A DNA stretch of 64,000 nucleotides from Methanomicrobium mobile BP (GCF_000711215.1 NZ_JOMF01000004.1:1-64000); one strand, 5' to 3'. Numbered from the stretch's first letter, positions 1 through 9,845 are shown. Notes: generated from the letters alone by a model not told the origin. Translations and numbers: made by a program.

Positions 1-17
1 GCAGGATCAACCAGAAT
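1..17 (-). rRNA. 16S rRNA, 5-prime end (partial)
   Basis: Read on the minus strand, positions 17 to 1 give ATTCTGGTTGATCCTGC, the conserved first bases of archaeal small-subunit rRNA. The gene runs leftwards out of the window, so only its mature 5-prime end is present. The next several hundred bases carry no convincing gene and hold a hairpin and a strong minus-strand TATA box, as expected for an rRNA operon leader. Confidence 0.9.
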
Positions 18-216
18 TGAGTTGTTTTATCTTTTTTAGATCCGATGTGTCTCACCGGTTTTGAAGATACGTTTCACTTCGGCACACTGATTCTATCGAC
101 TTTGTTTAAATCTAAAGGAATTAGCGGTTAATAAATAAATTTCCGCATTATCAGTACCAACGTCGGAACCAACACTCCCATCCGAGCGGTTTTGGCTCCC
201 CATCAGAAGAAATTCG

Positions 217-262
217 AGGAAACAATATTGGACTTTATTACTAATAAAGTACGTTGTTTCCT
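217..262. repeat. two-stage hairpin in the 16S rRNA leader
   Basis: The outer arms AGGAAACAA (217-225) and TTGTTTCCT (254-262) are perfect 9-bp complements. The inner arms ACTTTATT (232-239) and AATAAAGT (243-250) are perfect 8-bp complements around a 3-nt loop. The whole element lies within the predicted pre-16S leader, so a role in rRNA folding, processing or transcription control is plausible but inferred. It is not the classical processing stem, which would pair with sequence beyond the 3-prime end of 16S, outside this window. Confidence 0.6.
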
Positions 263-416
263 TCTCATACAGCGGACTTTTTCTGCTCGCGGTTTTTCAC
301 CGTTTCTTTGAGCAATCCACGATATTTTTGAATTTCTGCTCTATTACGCCGCATTTCTCACGGGCGTTTCCCGCGGTTAGGGCGTAATACTTTCAGCCTT
401 ATTATGTTGGAGCGTG

Positions 417-428
417 GCATATATAATG
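417..428 (-). promoter_or_regulatory. probable rRNA operon TATA box
   Basis: On the minus strand this reads CATTATATATGC, close to the archaeal TATA consensus. Transcription would start about 25 bp further left, near 393-396, and run into the 16S gene. The position and strength of the match suit an rRNA promoter; the start site is inferred. Confidence 0.55.
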
Positions 429-588
429 GTTGTCAATTGCGGATACGATACCCGATACACCCGGGACAATATGCACCGGCGCCGGATTGCAGAATCATCT
501 GCGCGCGATACCGACGCAAGATTGAGCATGATTACAATCTGCACTTATCATCAAATATATCAGATAAGGACTCTTGATAGATACATAG

Positions 589-2007
589 ATGATTCTGCTG
601 ATAGTCTGTCTGGTATGCCTTCTGCTCGGCTATCTTATATACAGTAGATTTGCCGAGAGTATGATCCTCCCGTTCAAAGATACGACTCCTGCCATCACCC
701 ACCCCGACGGCATGGACTTCGTCCCTATGTCGAAGATGAAGAATCATCTCATCGAACTGCTCAATATCGCGGGAACGGGCCCTATATTCGGCGCACTTAT
801 GGGTGCCAAATGGGGACCCATAGTCTTCATCTGGATAGTGGCAGGCACCATCCTCGGCGGCGCCGTCCATGACTATATGAGCGGCATGATGTCCACCCGC
901 AACAACGGCAAATCCACATCCTACCTGATACGACATTACATAGGCGAGAGAGCGAGATACCCCATTCTCATACTGATCATCTTCGTCATGATCATGGTAA
1001 CCGCGACCTTCGCAAGAAGCGCAAGCGACCTTCTCTCCGGCATAACGGGAATACCTACGATGATCTGGGTAGTCCTCATACTGATCTATTTCCTCATATC
1101 GACCGTCCTCCCCATCGACAAGGTAATCGGAAGAATCTATCCGGTTTTCGGCGTGCTCCTCATCCTTATGGCGGTTACCGTCATAGGCGGTCTTGTGATG
1201 GGAGGTTACACGTTCCCGACATTCGCATTTGAAAATCTCCACCCCGCAGGACTGGAATTCTTCCCCGACATGCTCATCACGGTCGCCTGCGGAGCCATCT
1301 CCGGATTCCACGCAACCCAGGCGCCTATGACCGCCAGATGCCTTAAGGACGAGAGGGACGGAAGAACGGTCTTCTACGGCGCAATGATCGTCGAAGCTGT
1401 CATAGCACTCTTCTGGGCAACCGCGGTACTGGCATTCTACGGAGGCACGGCCGCTCTGACGGATGCCCTTGGTGCCGGAGGTGCCTCGGGCGTGGTATAC
1501 GACATCGCCGTCGGTGTCGCAGGTCCCGTGGGAGGTATTCTTGCTGTAATCGGAGTCATCATCTGCCCGATAACCTCGGGAGATACCGCACTCAGGTGCT
1601 CAAGGCTCATGATACAGGATGACAGGAACTATGATTCGTCGAAGATAAGGAACGGTCTCATGATCACCGTTATTCTGATGATGCCCATTATCTTCCTGTG
1701 TTCCATAGACTTCTCCGTCCTCTGGAATTACTTCTCATGGCTCAACCAGACACTGGCATGCCTCGTCCTCTGGACAGCCACGGTATTCATCATCTCCTAC
1801 AGGAAGAAGGCCAAATATGCGCTCATAACGGCACTGCCTGCCGTATTCATGACTATGGTAGTATCGTCCTTCATCCTCCACTCCAATCTCGGACTGAGGC
1901 TTGATTACACAACGTCGATTGTAACGGGGCTCATCATCACGATAGCGATAACGCTCCTCTTCGTAAAATACTTCATAGTGGACAAAAGAGCATATGCGAT
2001 AGATTGA
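589..2007 (+). CDS. cstA: CstA-family carbon starvation protein / peptide transporter
   Basis: A 472-residue polytopic membrane protein with about 12 or more hydrophobic segments over its whole length. Family features include the early GTGPIFGALMGAKWGP stretch (residues about 62-77), a conserved HDYMSGMMSTRNNGKS region, and SGFHATQAPMTARC (about 235-248). Members of CstA/BtsT take up peptides or pyruvate, probably proton-coupled. It is the shorter form (about 470-480 residues) common in archaea, not the 700-residue enterobacterial form. The ATG at 589 lies about 30 bp after a TATA-like AAATATAT, suggesting a short leader. It stands alone and converges on scpA. The exact substrate cannot be read from sequence. 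Confidence 0.9.
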   Translation: MILLIVCLVCLLLGYLIYSRFAESMILPFKDTTPAITHPDGMDFVPMSKMKNHLIELLNIAGTGPIFGALMGAKWGPIVFIWIVAGTILGGAVHDYMSGMMSTRNNGKSTSYLIRHYIGERARYPILILIIFVMIMVTATFARSASDLLSGITGIPTMIWVVLILIYFLISTVLPIDKVIGRIYPVFGVLLILMAVTVIGGLVMGGYTFPTFAFENLHPAGLEFFPDMLITVACGAISGFHATQAPMTARCLKDERDGRTVFYGAMIVEAVIALFWATAVLAFYGGTAALTDALGAGGASGVVYDIAVGVAGPVGGILAVIGVIICPITSGDTALRCSRLMIQDDRNYDSSKIRNGLMITVILMMPIIFLCSIDFSVLWNYFSWLNQTLACLVLWTATVFIISYRKKAKYALITALPAVFMTMVVSSFILHSNLGLRLDYTTSIVTGLIITIAITLLFVKYFIVDKRAYAID

Positions 2008-2059
2008 ACGATAGATGATAGATTAAACAACAGATTAACCGATTTTCATAAAACGCGGA

Positions 2060-2066
2060 CAAAAAA
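2060..2066 (-). terminator. possible T-run terminator after scpA
   Basis: Downstream of scpA on the minus strand there is a short run of T (A on the plus strand, around 2060-2065). Archaeal RNA polymerase terminates at oligo-T without needing a hairpin. Weak evidence. Confidence 0.3.
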
Positions 2067-2124
2067 TACGATTGATGACGGGCGGGCACGGGGATACGGC
2101 AGGCGCATTGCAGACGTCTGATGT

Positions 2125-3087
2125 CTAATAGACGTTGCCGAGAAACTCCCCCATGCCTTCGTCGGCATCATCATCGGCATCCTCTTTTGAATCATTCTCA
2201 GAATCCCCTTCCCCCTCTTCCGCAGGCACGGTCTGCTCCGCATTCTCATCCGGCATCTCATCCGCTTTCTCACCCGACTCATCACCGGACTCATCACCCG
2301 ACTTTGCTTTGGACTTTGAACGCTTGCGCGGCTTACCCGCCGCAGACTTCTTTACCGGCTCTTCGGGCACCTCATCTTTAAACATATCCTCGGTCGGCAG
2401 AGTAACGAAGATATCGCCGTAGAACTCCTCCTGATAGAGAACAAGCCTGCCGTCGAGCATGAGGAAGAGAAGCGGCAGATAGACCGAGCGCAGATCCGTA
2501 TTCATATCCTCGCAGATCGCCCGCAGCGCGACCTTCTCGCCGTTTGGCGCAAGTTTGCCGTAGGAAGAGAAGACGCGGGCGGCATCATCCGCGAAATCCT
2601 CCTCATGCGCAACCGAGACCACATCCTCGGCCTCAAGGAAGAATCCCGCATCGGGACTCGACCTCCTCTGGCGGCGGCGAAACATCTTCTCCGCGGTCTT
2701 CAGCTGCTTGATAAGCTCGTAAAGAGTAACCGGGCGCTTCCTGTGATCCTTCCTCTTAATGCGCCTCTGAATCTCGCGCTCGAAACGATCAATCGGATTT
2801 GCCGAGGCCTCGTCATCCGAAAAATCGTCAAAACCCTCGCCGAACCCGCCGAAATCATCCTCTTCGGACTCGGGTGGCTCCTCGGGCTCCTCCATGAAAT
2901 CGGACTTCATCCTCAGAAGGCTCGACGCAAAAAAGAGAGTTCTGCCCGAGATCTTCAGATCCAGCTTCTTCATCCTGTCGAGTTCGGACAAAAAGCGGTC
3001 GGTAACCTCGATAATATCAATATTCCAGGGATCGATAGCGCCCGACTCCGCCATCTTCAACAGGATCTCAACCGGTTCCTCATCCAT
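2125..3087 (-). CDS. scpA: segregation and condensation protein ScpA
   Basis: A 320-residue kleisin subunit that bridges SMC heads in chromosome condensation and segregation. The N-terminus (residues 1-65, with PVEILLKMAESGAIDPWNID) and the YELIKQL segment are typical of ScpA. The winged-helix-like C-terminal part (about 150-235) binds the SMC head. After about residue 240 the chain becomes a low-complexity acidic/basic tail with short repeats such as GDESGDESGE, probably disordered and species-specific. The start ATG overlaps the smc stop by 8 nt, so the pair is translationally coupled. No scpB is present in the window. Confidence 0.92.
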   Translation of the reverse strand: MDEEPVEILLKMAESGAIDPWNIDIIEVTDRFLSELDRMKKLDLKISGRTLFFASSLLRMKSDFMEEPEEPPESEEDDFGGFGEGFDDFSDDEASANPIDRFEREIQRRIKRKDHRKRPVTLYELIKQLKTAEKMFRRRQRRSSPDAGFFLEAEDVVSVAHEEDFADDAARVFSSYGKLAPNGEKVALRAICEDMNTDLRSVYLPLLFLMLDGRLVLYQEEFYGDIFVTLPTEDMFKDEVPEEPVKKSAAGKPRKRSKSKAKSGDESGDESGEKADEMPDENAEQTVPAEEGEGDSENDSKEDADDDADEGMGEFLGNVY

Positions 3088-6000
3088 TGCTCTTTACACC
3101 GGTAACATAAGTGGACTTGTCGGGTCTGATGGTAACGCCTATCATCCTGTCGGAACGATCGATGGTCGGACGCCTCAGAGAGACGCAGATGGTCTGCGCA
3201 TTCGCGGACAGCTCCGCAATCATCGTCGAAACGCGCTCGACATTGGAGCCGTCCAGCATCATATCGATCTCATCGAGAGCGTAGAAAGGCGCGGGAATAT
3301 ACTGCTGAATCGAGAAGATAAACGCAAGCGTGGTCAGCGACTTTTCTCCGCCCGAGAGAGCCGAGAGAAGATGAACCTTCTTGTCGCGGGGCTGAACAGC
3401 AAAGGTCATGCCGCCGCTGAACGGATCGGACGGATTCTCAAGGACGAGACTGCCCTGACCCTCGGTAAGTCTGGCGAAGATCTTCCTGAAATTCTTGTCG
3501 ATGGCATTGAAAGCCTCGGTAAACGTATCGAACTTCATCTTCTCGTAATGCTCGATACGCTCGAGAATATTGGCGCGCTCCTTCGAGAGAACCTCCTTCT
3601 TCTCCTTCTTCTCGGCAACGCGCTCGCTCGTCTTCTCGTATTCCTCGATGGCGAGCATATTGACGGCGCCTATTTTCTTAATCTCCTTCTCTGACTTCTC
3701 TATGCCCGCGGTTATCTCCGCAAGCGTCATATCGGTCTCGATATCGCCCGCCTGCCCGCGAAGTTCCTCAATCATGCCGGTAAGGGTCGTCTTCCTCTCG
3801 GCAAGCGAATTTGTCGCAAGTCTGAGCCTGTCGATCTCGCCGTCGATCTCGATAACGCGCTTCTCCTCGGCATACAGCCTGTCGCGTGCCTCCGACTGCT
3901 TCTTCTGAAGCGCCTTCAGCTCCTCCGAAGAACTGTCGATCTCGCTCTGAAGCTTCTTTACCTCGGCCTCGTTCGACTTAATCTCGTCGCGGGACACGAC
4001 AATCTCATCGTTCGCCGACTTGATCTCGGCATCGATGCCGGCTCTCTCCCCCTTCAGTTCTTCAAGGCGGCTTACGAAGTGCTTCTTCTCCCTCTGAGCA
4101 TCCTGAATCGTGAAATCCTTCTTGTTGAGCCTGCCCTGCGTGTCGTCAACCTGACCCTTAATGCGCTCGTACTGCTCGGTCAGCTCGGGAATTCCCGTAT
4201 TCGCAAGCTCGCGCTTGAGTTTATCGGTCTCGGCGGTCACTTCCGCTATCTCTTTCCCGATCTTCGCGAGCTCCTCCTCGATCTCGGCAAGCCGCGTGCT
4301 TCCGGACTTAACCTCCTCGGCCATCTCTTCGCGCCTCGCGGAGATCTTCGCTTTTTCTTCGTTCAGCTCATCAATGCGGCGCGTATTCTCGTTTATCAGG
4401 AAATCGGTCTGATAAAGGGTATCGGCTATCTCTTTGCGCCTGTTCCTCTTCTTATCGCCCTCATCGGTAAGTCTTGCGACCGCACTCTCAAGCGTGCTCT
4501 GCTCCTGCGAGAGTTTTGCCATCTCGGCGCGGATATTCTCAATCTCGTTATCGGCGGAAACGCCGAACATTGCGAGATTGCGGTTCTGTGAACCGCCGGT
4601 CATCGCACCCGCCTTCTCGACGATATCGCCTGCCAGCGTGACCATTCTGTACTGACCGATCATCTTTCTGGCGGTATTCAGGTCTTTTACGACGACGGTT
4701 GTTCCGAAGATATACCTGAAGACCACATCGTAGAGCGGGTCGTAATCGAGCAGATTCACGGCATAATCTATAATGTCGCGGTTCTTAAGCGGCGGCAGCT
4801 CGGGTGCGCGCAGCTTGTTGAGCGGCAGGAAGGTCGCCCTTCCGAGAGAATTGTCCTTAAGGTATCGGATACCGTCGGCGGCGACCTGATCGCTCTCGCA
4901 GACCACGTTCTGCATCCTTCCGCCCGCCGCCGTCGAGAGAGCGACGGCATACTCCTGCGGCGCTTTTCCGAGCTGTCTTACCGTGCCGTAAACGCCGTCC
5001 ATTCCGAGAATCGCCTCAAGTCCGCGCCCTCCCGGACCTCCCGACGCTCTCTGCATGGCTTCGAGATTCATGAGTTCACGCTCATACTTCCTGTACTCGG
5101 AGATTACCTTCTCAAGCGCGTTCTTGTTCTCGAAGAGCTTTGATTCGGTCTTTGACAGCTCGCCGTCCAGAAGACTCTTCTCCGCATTCAGAGACTCGAC
5201 AAGTTTGCGGCTCTCGAGAAGCGAGCCCGATTTCTCATTAATCTCCTCATCAATCTTTTGAATATCCGAATCCAGTCTGCTCTTCTCTTCCGTGCGCAGA
5301 CGGCTCTTCTCAATCAGAAGACCCTGTTCGTTGAGAATGCCGGACTTGACCTCTTTCTTCTCATCGAGCGCGGACATGAGATTGGTGAGTTTCTCGCGTG
5401 CGCCCTCGACACTGCTGCTCTTCTCGTCCAGCGTCTTCCTGACGTTCGTCAGATCCGCGTTAAGCGAGGCAAGTTCCATATTGAGATTGGAACGGTCTAT
5501 CGAAAGATTTCTGATTTCGTCCGTCAGTTCGCCGATCTTCGTCTCCGTCCTCTTCAGATCGCCGAATAACTTGTCAATCTGGGTCTTCTTTGTCTCCTTG
5601 AGCTGTTCGAGCCTTGCGATATTCTGCTTTGCAAGGTTTATCTTACCCTTGGATTCCTCGATTGCGGCAAGAAGTGCGCGGTATTCGTCGCCGCTCTTGG
5701 CATTTATCTCGGCATCGAGGGACGAGATTTCGTTGTGCAAATTCCCGATGTTCTCTTCCGCGGCTGCTTTATCATCGTTGAGTTTGAAGAGTTTTGCCTC
5801 CTGATCCGCCTCGAGAGTGGCAATTCCGAGCAGCTCCGCCTCGCAGTCGCGGAGTTTTGCGGCGGAGAGACAGCTGTTGTAGTATTCGAGTTTGGCAGAG
5901 AGCTCCCTGTATTTTACAGCCTGCGCCTTCTCGGTCTCGAGCTCGGAGAGACGTTTCTCAAGTTCAGCGAGGAGAAGTTCCTCCCTCTCGATTCTGTCGC

Positions 6001-6520
6001 GGACTATGTCGAGTTCGGACAAAGACTGCTCTTTTTTCTTGTCGAACTCGGATACGCCCGCAATCTCGTCGATAATCTTGCGGCGTTCGCCGTCGCTCAT
6101 CTCGATGATTCGGGTAATGTCGCCCTGCATCACGACATTGTAACCCTCGGATTTTATTCCGAATTTGGCGAGATACTCGACGACATCGCTCTGCTTGCAC
6201 GGGCGGTCATTGATGTAATTGTAACTGTAATAGCCGTTTGCCGTTCTCTTTATTCTGCGGCGTATTTTGGTATTGTCCGAGAACGTGATGGATACTTCCG
6301 CGGAATTGCGGTTTGTGTTGAGATTAATGAGGTCGGTGAGTTTCTCGGCTCTCAGACCGCGTGCGCCCGAGAGCGTCAGGCAAAAAAGGATACTGTCGAT
6401 TATATTGCTCTTTCCGGAACCGTTGGGCCCCGAAACTACGGTAAATCCTTCACAGAAAGGAATTTTGGTTTTTTTACCAAAAGACTTGAAATTATCGATT
6501 TCCAGTTCGGTAATATACAC
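3080..6520 (-). CDS. smc: chromosome segregation protein SMC
   Basis: A 1146-residue condensin ATPase. Walker A GPNGSGKS is at residues 31-38. Long coiled coils (about 165-490 and 660-990) flank a hinge with glycine-rich motifs (SGGPGGRG and MTGGSQN). The C-terminal head carries the signature SALSGGEKSL and Walker B YALDEIDMMLD. Length is normal for the family. The start codon is GTG (complement of 6518-6520), which gives the expected MYITELEIDNFKSFG; no ATG fits better. The stop overlaps scpA by 8 nt. With ScpA it forms the archaeal condensin-like complex that compacts and separates chromosomes. Confidence 0.96.
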   Translation of the reverse strand: MYITELEIDNFKSFGKKTKIPFCEGFTVVSGPNGSGKSNIIDSILFCLTLSGARGLRAEKLTDLINLNTNRNSAEVSITFSDNTKIRRRIKRTANGYYSYNYINDRPCKQSDVVEYLAKFGIKSEGYNVVMQGDITRIIEMSDGERRKIIDEIAGVSEFDKKKEQSLSELDIVRDRIEREELLLAELEKRLSELETEKAQAVKYRELSAKLEYYNSCLSAAKLRDCEAELLGIATLEADQEAKLFKLNDDKAAAEENIGNLHNEISSLDAEINAKSGDEYRALLAAIEESKGKINLAKQNIARLEQLKETKKTQIDKLFGDLKRTETKIGELTDEIRNLSIDRSNLNMELASLNADLTNVRKTLDEKSSSVEGAREKLTNLMSALDEKKEVKSGILNEQGLLIEKSRLRTEEKSRLDSDIQKIDEEINEKSGSLLESRKLVESLNAEKSLLDGELSKTESKLFENKNALEKVISEYRKYERELMNLEAMQRASGGPGGRGLEAILGMDGVYGTVRQLGKAPQEYAVALSTAAGGRMQNVVCESDQVAADGIRYLKDNSLGRATFLPLNKLRAPELPPLKNRDIIDYAVNLLDYDPLYDVVFRYIFGTTVVVKDLNTARKMIGQYRMVTLAGDIVEKAGAMTGGSQNRNLAMFGVSADNEIENIRAEMAKLSQEQSTLESAVARLTDEGDKKRNRRKEIADTLYQTDFLINENTRRIDELNEEKAKISARREEMAEEVKSGSTRLAEIEEELAKIGKEIAEVTAETDKLKRELANTGIPELTEQYERIKGQVDDTQGRLNKKDFTIQDAQREKKHFVSRLEELKGERAGIDAEIKSANDEIVVSRDEIKSNEAEVKKLQSEIDSSSEELKALQKKQSEARDRLYAEEKRVIEIDGEIDRLRLATNSLAERKTTLTGMIEELRGQAGDIETDMTLAEITAGIEKSEKEIKKIGAVNMLAIEEYEKTSERVAEKKEKKEVLSKERANILERIEHYEKMKFDTFTEAFNAIDKNFRKIFARLTEGQGSLVLENPSDPFSGGMTFAVQPRDKKVHLLSALSGGEKSLTTLAFIFSIQQYIPAPFYALDEIDMMLDGSNVERVSTMIAELSANAQTICVSLRRPTIDRSDRMIGVTIRPDKSTYVTGVKSNG

Positions 6521-6653
6521 TTGACCGTCTTCCCCGTATCAGTTGTGCACCGGCATGGATACCGACGATGCACTGCGGCATTTTACGATTTGCGCCAAAA
6601 TTAAGATATTATGGGCGAAGATCAAAACTCTCGCTCTTTTCTCGTTCCCGAGT

Positions 6654-7256
6654 TCAGTTGCGCCTTCTCTTGACCTCGACGGCGTCATCGTCGTCGGCGT
6701 AGATGAGCGGTCTTCTGTCAGCCTCGCGACCTCCGCTTACACGCGGCTGTCTGGCGGCGGCGCGGTGATCCGCAACAATCATGTCTTCGCCGAACTTTGC
6801 CTCGCGCTTCATGGTGCCGTCGGGCTGGATGATAAGGACCTCTTCATCCTCATCTTCGGCAGGCTTCTCCTCGACTTCCTGAACAACGGGCGCACTGCGT
6901 GCCTTCTCAGCCGACCTGCGCTCCGCCGCAACCTTAGGCGACTCGACAACAGGATATTCGCGTCCCTTCTCCGCTTTCTCGGATGATGCGGCTCTCTTCT
7001 CGGCGGGATCCTCCTCAACGGCTTTGGCAAGTTTCTGAACCCATGCCTTCAGATCGAGCATCTCGGCGGTAAGTCCGCGGACAAGCCCTTCAATCTCTTT
7101 AACCTCGCGTTCCAGCTTAACCATCCTCTCTTCGCTGACAGGATTGCTGACATTGTAGTTGTGTATATTTTCTCTTAGCATCTGAATTTCCCTTTCCTTC
7201 TCCTGAACTATATGTTCAAGATCTCTGATTTTTGCATCGGTGTTTACGGTATCCAT
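6654..7256 (-). CDS. hypothetical coiled-coil protein
   Basis: A 200-residue soluble protein I do not recognise. Residues about 5-85 are strongly heptad-like and charged, predicting a coiled coil. Residues 85-145 are rich in Ala, Glu and Lys and probably disordered. A short ordered-looking piece EEVLIIQPDGTMKREAKFGEDMIVADH follows near 138-165, then a basic tail ending in KRRRN. It lies 133 bp upstream of smc on the same strand, so co-expression or a chromosome-related role is possible but unproven. Start ATG at 7256. Confidence 0.75.
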   Translation of the reverse strand: MDTVNTDAKIRDLEHIVQEKEREIQMLRENIHNYNVSNPVSEERMVKLEREVKEIEGLVRGLTAEMLDLKAWVQKLAKAVEEDPAEKRAASSEKAEKGREYPVVESPKVAAERRSAEKARSAPVVQEVEEKPAEDEDEEVLIIQPDGTMKREAKFGEDMIVADHRAAARQPRVSGGREADRRPLIYADDDDAVEVKRRRN

Positions 7257-7645
7257 CTATACTCCCCTTTTTAAAGATAAGCAATTACGATCTTTAATAA
7301 TATTCATATGGTTAAACGTGTTTTTAATTGTTTTCAGTCTTTTTCTGCCGACCCGCTTTTTTTCACGCAAAAATACGCGGTCGGCGGACACTCCGGATAC
7401 CGCACGGGGACTTCATGAGGACTGACGGGGCTGCATGAGGGGGGCATGAAGGATACATGAAGGATACATGATGAATACATGGGGGATGCCTGCGAAACCC
7501 GCTGCGAACTCTGCCGCGAACCCCGATGCGGACTGCATAAGGGAATGCATTATGGCTGTCGCAGCGGGTTGCGGGTGCAATAACACGGCACAATAACGCA
7601 GTACAATAAAATAGTATAACTTCTTAAAAGTCCAAGTTATTTGAT
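7257..7645. other. gene-free spacer with 11-bp repeats and the glyA promoter
   Basis: This 389-base divergent spacer holds no credible gene. Its centre (about 7410-7543) is made of degenerate 11-bp units based on CATGAAGGATA. AT-rich sequence with a TATA-like AGTATAAC near 7612-7619 lies about 30 bp before the glyA start and is the likely glyA promoter. The minus-strand promoter of the coiled-coil gene should lie near 7257-7330 but no clear box was picked. Confidence 0.5.
7445..7543. repeat. 11-bp tandem array
   Basis: Units of 11 bp: CATGAAGGATA at 7445 and 7456 are identical, then CATGATGAATA (7467) and CATGGGGGATG (7478), followed by progressively diverged units to about 7543. The gradual decay suggests an old slippage-generated array. 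It is unrelated in sequence to the other arrays in this window. Confidence 0.65.
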
Positions 7646-8923
7646 ATGTCAGATCTTGCAAAACATGATCCCGAAATCTTTGCACTTATCGAGAAAGAAT
7701 ACGGACGTCAGGTAAACGGTCTGGAGCTTATCGCATCCGAGAACGTAGTCAGCAAATCCGTCCTTGAAGCGGTCGGATCCATCCTCACGAACAAATACGC
7801 CGAAGGATACCCCGGAAAGCGTTACTACGGCGGCTGTGAGTTCCACGACGTCATCGAGAACCTTGCACGCGACCGTCTCTGCAAACTCTTCGGCGCCACG
7901 CACGCCAACGTCCAGGCAGTCTCGGGAAGTCAGGCAAATCAGGAAGTATATTTTGCGGTAATGCAGCCGAAAGACAGGATGATGAGCCAGGATCTGTCAC
8001 AGGGAGGACACCTCTCGCACGGATCACCCGTAAACATCACGGGTAAACTCTACGAGGTCACCCACTACGGCGTCGACAAAGAGACGGAAACTCTGGACTA
8101 CGCTCAGATTGCCGAACAGGCGCGTCAGATTAAACCGCAGATGATTGTCTGCGGCGCCAGCGCATACCCGAGAATCATCGACTTCAAGGCATTCAAGGAG
8201 ATCGCCGAGGATGTCGGCGCATACTGCACGGCGGATATCGCACATATCGCGGGACTTGTTGCCGCAGGCGAACACCCCTCACCCGTAGGCGTCGTTGATT
8301 TCACCACGACAACGACCCACAAGACACTCCGCGGTCCACGCGGCGGTGCCATCATGACCACGGACGACGAACTCGGAGTCAAGATCGACAGGTCGGTCTT
8401 CCCCGGAACCCAGGGCGGTCCGCTCATGCATGTAATCGCAGGAAAAGCGGTCTGCTTCAAGGAGGCACTCTCGCCGGACTTCAAGGCATACGCAAAGCAG
8501 ATTGTCAAAAACTCAAAGAAGATGGCGAAAGTCCTCATGGACGAAGGTTTCACCCTTGTCTCCGGCGGCACCGACAACCACCTCCTGCTCATGAACCTCT
8601 CGACCCTGAAGGATGCGACCGGCAAGCACATCACGGGTCTTGAAGCCGAGACCGTCCTCGGACAGGCGGGAATCACCGTCAACAAGAACACGATTCCGTC
8701 CGAGAAACTCAGCCCCTTCGTAACCTCGGGTCTCAGAATCGGAACACCCGCAGTAACCTCCCGCGGAATGAAAGAGGACGACATGGAAAAGATTGCGCTC
8801 TGGATCTCTCGCGTCCTCAAGGACGTCGCTAAGGACAGAAGTTCAAAGACCGAGATCAACGCGGTTAAGAAGGAAGTCACGGAATTCGCGGCTAAGTTCC
8901 CGTTATACCCCGAAGTCAACTAA
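7646..8923 (+). CDS. glyA: serine hydroxymethyltransferase
   Basis: A 425-residue PLP enzyme interconverting serine and glycine with transfer of a C1 unit to a reduced pterin (tetrahydrofolate, or tetrahydromethanopterin in many methanogens). Visible motifs are the N-terminal [22 protein letters not shown], the cofactor-binding [13 protein letters not shown], and the Schiff-base lysine in [14 protein letters not shown] (about K226). Length is normal for the family. The start at 7646 follows a TATA-like box by about 30 bp. It is followed 16 bp later by folD on the same strand, so the two probably form an operon supplying oxidised C1 units. Pterin choice cannot be read directly from sequence. 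Confidence 0.96.
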   Translation: MSDLAKHDPEIFALIEKEYGRQVNGLELIASENVVSKSVLEAVGSILTNKYAEGYPGKRYYGGCEFHDVIENLARDRLCKLFGATHANVQAVSGSQANQEVYFAVMQPKDRMMSQDLSQGGHLSHGSPVNITGKLYEVTHYGVDKETETLDYAQIAEQARQIKPQMIVCGASAYPRIIDFKAFKEIAEDVGAYCTADIAHIAGLVAAGEHPSPVGVVDFTTTTTHKTLRGPRGGAIMTTDDELGVKIDRSVFPGTQGGPLMHVIAGKAVCFKEALSPDFKAYAKQIVKNSKKMAKVLMDEGFTLVSGGTDNHLLLMNLSTLKDATGKHITGLEAETVLGQAGITVNKNTIPSEKLSPFVTSGLRIGTPAVTSRGMKEDDMEKIALWISRVLKDVAKDRSSKTEINAVKKEVTEFAAKFPLYPEVN

Positions 8924-8939
8924 GAGATATCAGGATATC

Positions 8940-9776
8940 ATGATAATCGACGGAAAAGCAGTCTCCGAAAAGATTCTGGCGGCAGTATCAAAAGAGGTTG
9001 CGGACTCGGGTCTGACCCCCTGTCTGGCAACCGTCATCGTGGGCGACGACCCCGCATCCCAGATGTATGTGAGAATGAAGCATAAGGCATGCGACAGAGT
9101 CGGAATCAAGTCCGTGGGCGTTGTCCTTCCCGGCACTTCGACGACCGGAGAGGTCGTGAACGCGGTTGCAAAACTCAACGCCGATGACTCGGTTCACGGA
9201 ATCCTCGTCCAGCTGCCGCTTCCAAACGGTATAGACACCGAGGCGGTAATCGAATCCGTCTCACCCGAGAAGGATGTCGACGGTTTCCACCCCTACAATA
9301 TCGGTCAGCTCTTCAGCGGCAGACCTGAGTTTGTCCCCTGCACGCCGGGGGGCATAATGACGCTCCTTGCGGAATACAAAATCGATACCAAAGGAAAGAA
9401 GGCCGTTGTCGTCGGGCGTTCCGTGGATGTCGGAAGACCGATGGCGGCTCTGATGATAAACGCGGACGCGACCGTGACGGTCTGCCACTCCAAGACCGAC
9501 AATCTTGCCGATGAGATGAGAAAGGCGGATATCCTCATAAGCGCAATCGGCAGGGCGAAGTTCGTCAAACCCGACATGGTTAAGGAAGGCGCTGTTCTCA
9601 TCGATGTGGGAATAAATCAGGACGAGAACGGCAAGCTCTGCGGCGATGCCGATTTCGAAGCCGTAAAGGACAAAATAAGTGCAATCACCCCCGTGCCGGG
9701 CGGCGTCGGACCGATGACCATTGCCACCCTCATGCAGAATACCCTGAAAGCGGCACGCATTCTCTCCAAAAACTGA
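8940..9776 (+). CDS. folD: bifunctional methylene-THF dehydrogenase / methenyl-THF cyclohydrolase
   Basis: A 278-residue enzyme converting methylene-tetrahydrofolate to 10-formyl-tetrahydrofolate via the methenyl form. The catalytic segment [14 protein letters not shown] supplies the active lysine; VQLPLP, DVDGFHP, the nucleotide-binding [13 protein letters not shown] and the C-terminal [10 protein letters not shown] are all present. The ATG at 8940 ([12 protein letters not shown]) is chosen over an upstream alternative start that would run through glyA. It lies 16 bp behind glyA. FolD is specific for folate-type cofactors in characterised organisms, so its presence argues that this archaeon has tetrahydrofolate or a close analogue. 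Confidence 0.96.
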   Translation: MIIDGKAVSEKILAAVSKEVADSGLTPCLATVIVGDDPASQMYVRMKHKACDRVGIKSVGVVLPGTSTTGEVVNAVAKLNADDSVHGILVQLPLPNGIDTEAVIESVSPEKDVDGFHPYNIGQLFSGRPEFVPCTPGGIMTLLAEYKIDTKGKKAVVVGRSVDVGRPMAALMINADATVTVCHSKTDNLADEMRKADILISAIGRAKFVKPDMVKEGAVLIDVGINQDENGKLCGDADFEAVKDKISAITPVPGGVGPMTIATLMQNTLKAARILSKN

Positions 9777-9835
9777 AATATCAGCCAAATAAAACAATAC
9801 TGACAAAAAACAACAACCCATAAAATACCGACATT

Positions 9836-9845
9836 CTTTTTTTTC
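9836..9845 (+). terminator. T-run terminator after folD
   Basis: An uninterrupted T8 (about 9837-9844) lies 60 bp behind the folD stop and before the promoter of the next gene. An oligo-T tract of this length suffices for archaeal termination. Confidence 0.45.

Larger units (their letters stand above)
18..588. other. gene-free stretch: 16S leader, rRNA promoter and cstA promoter
   Basis: This 571-base stretch lies between the 16S 5-prime end (minus strand) and cstA (plus strand). About 375 bases nearest the 16S gene would be transcribed as pre-16S leader if the TATA box near 419-427 is used. It holds a two-stage hairpin at 217-262. On the plus strand AAATATAT at about 552-559 lies about 30 bp before the cstA start and could drive a nearly leaderless cstA transcript. 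A short open frame at 414-647 is not believed. No tRNA was seen. Confidence 0.6.

Noticed and set aside
414-647. Open frame of 77 codons before cstA
   Set aside because: It covers the rRNA promoter and overlaps the cstA start; composition is not protein-like.
532-1311. Long minus-strand open frame opposite cstA
   Set aside because: It is a shadow frame of the membrane protein gene, rich in His/Asp/Glu/Arg as expected for such shadows.
2125-6520. A missing scpB assumed to be nearby
   Set aside because: No ScpB-like frame is seen around the scpA-smc pair; it may be elsewhere or absent, so none is annotated.
5735-6604. Long plus-strand open frame opposite smc
   Set aside because: Shadow of the high-GC third-position pattern of smc; no family features.
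8793-8939. Upstream extension of FolD by 49 residues
   Set aside because: It would overlap the end of glyA in another frame and add a basic non-conserved tail; the ATG at 8940 gives the standard N-terminus.
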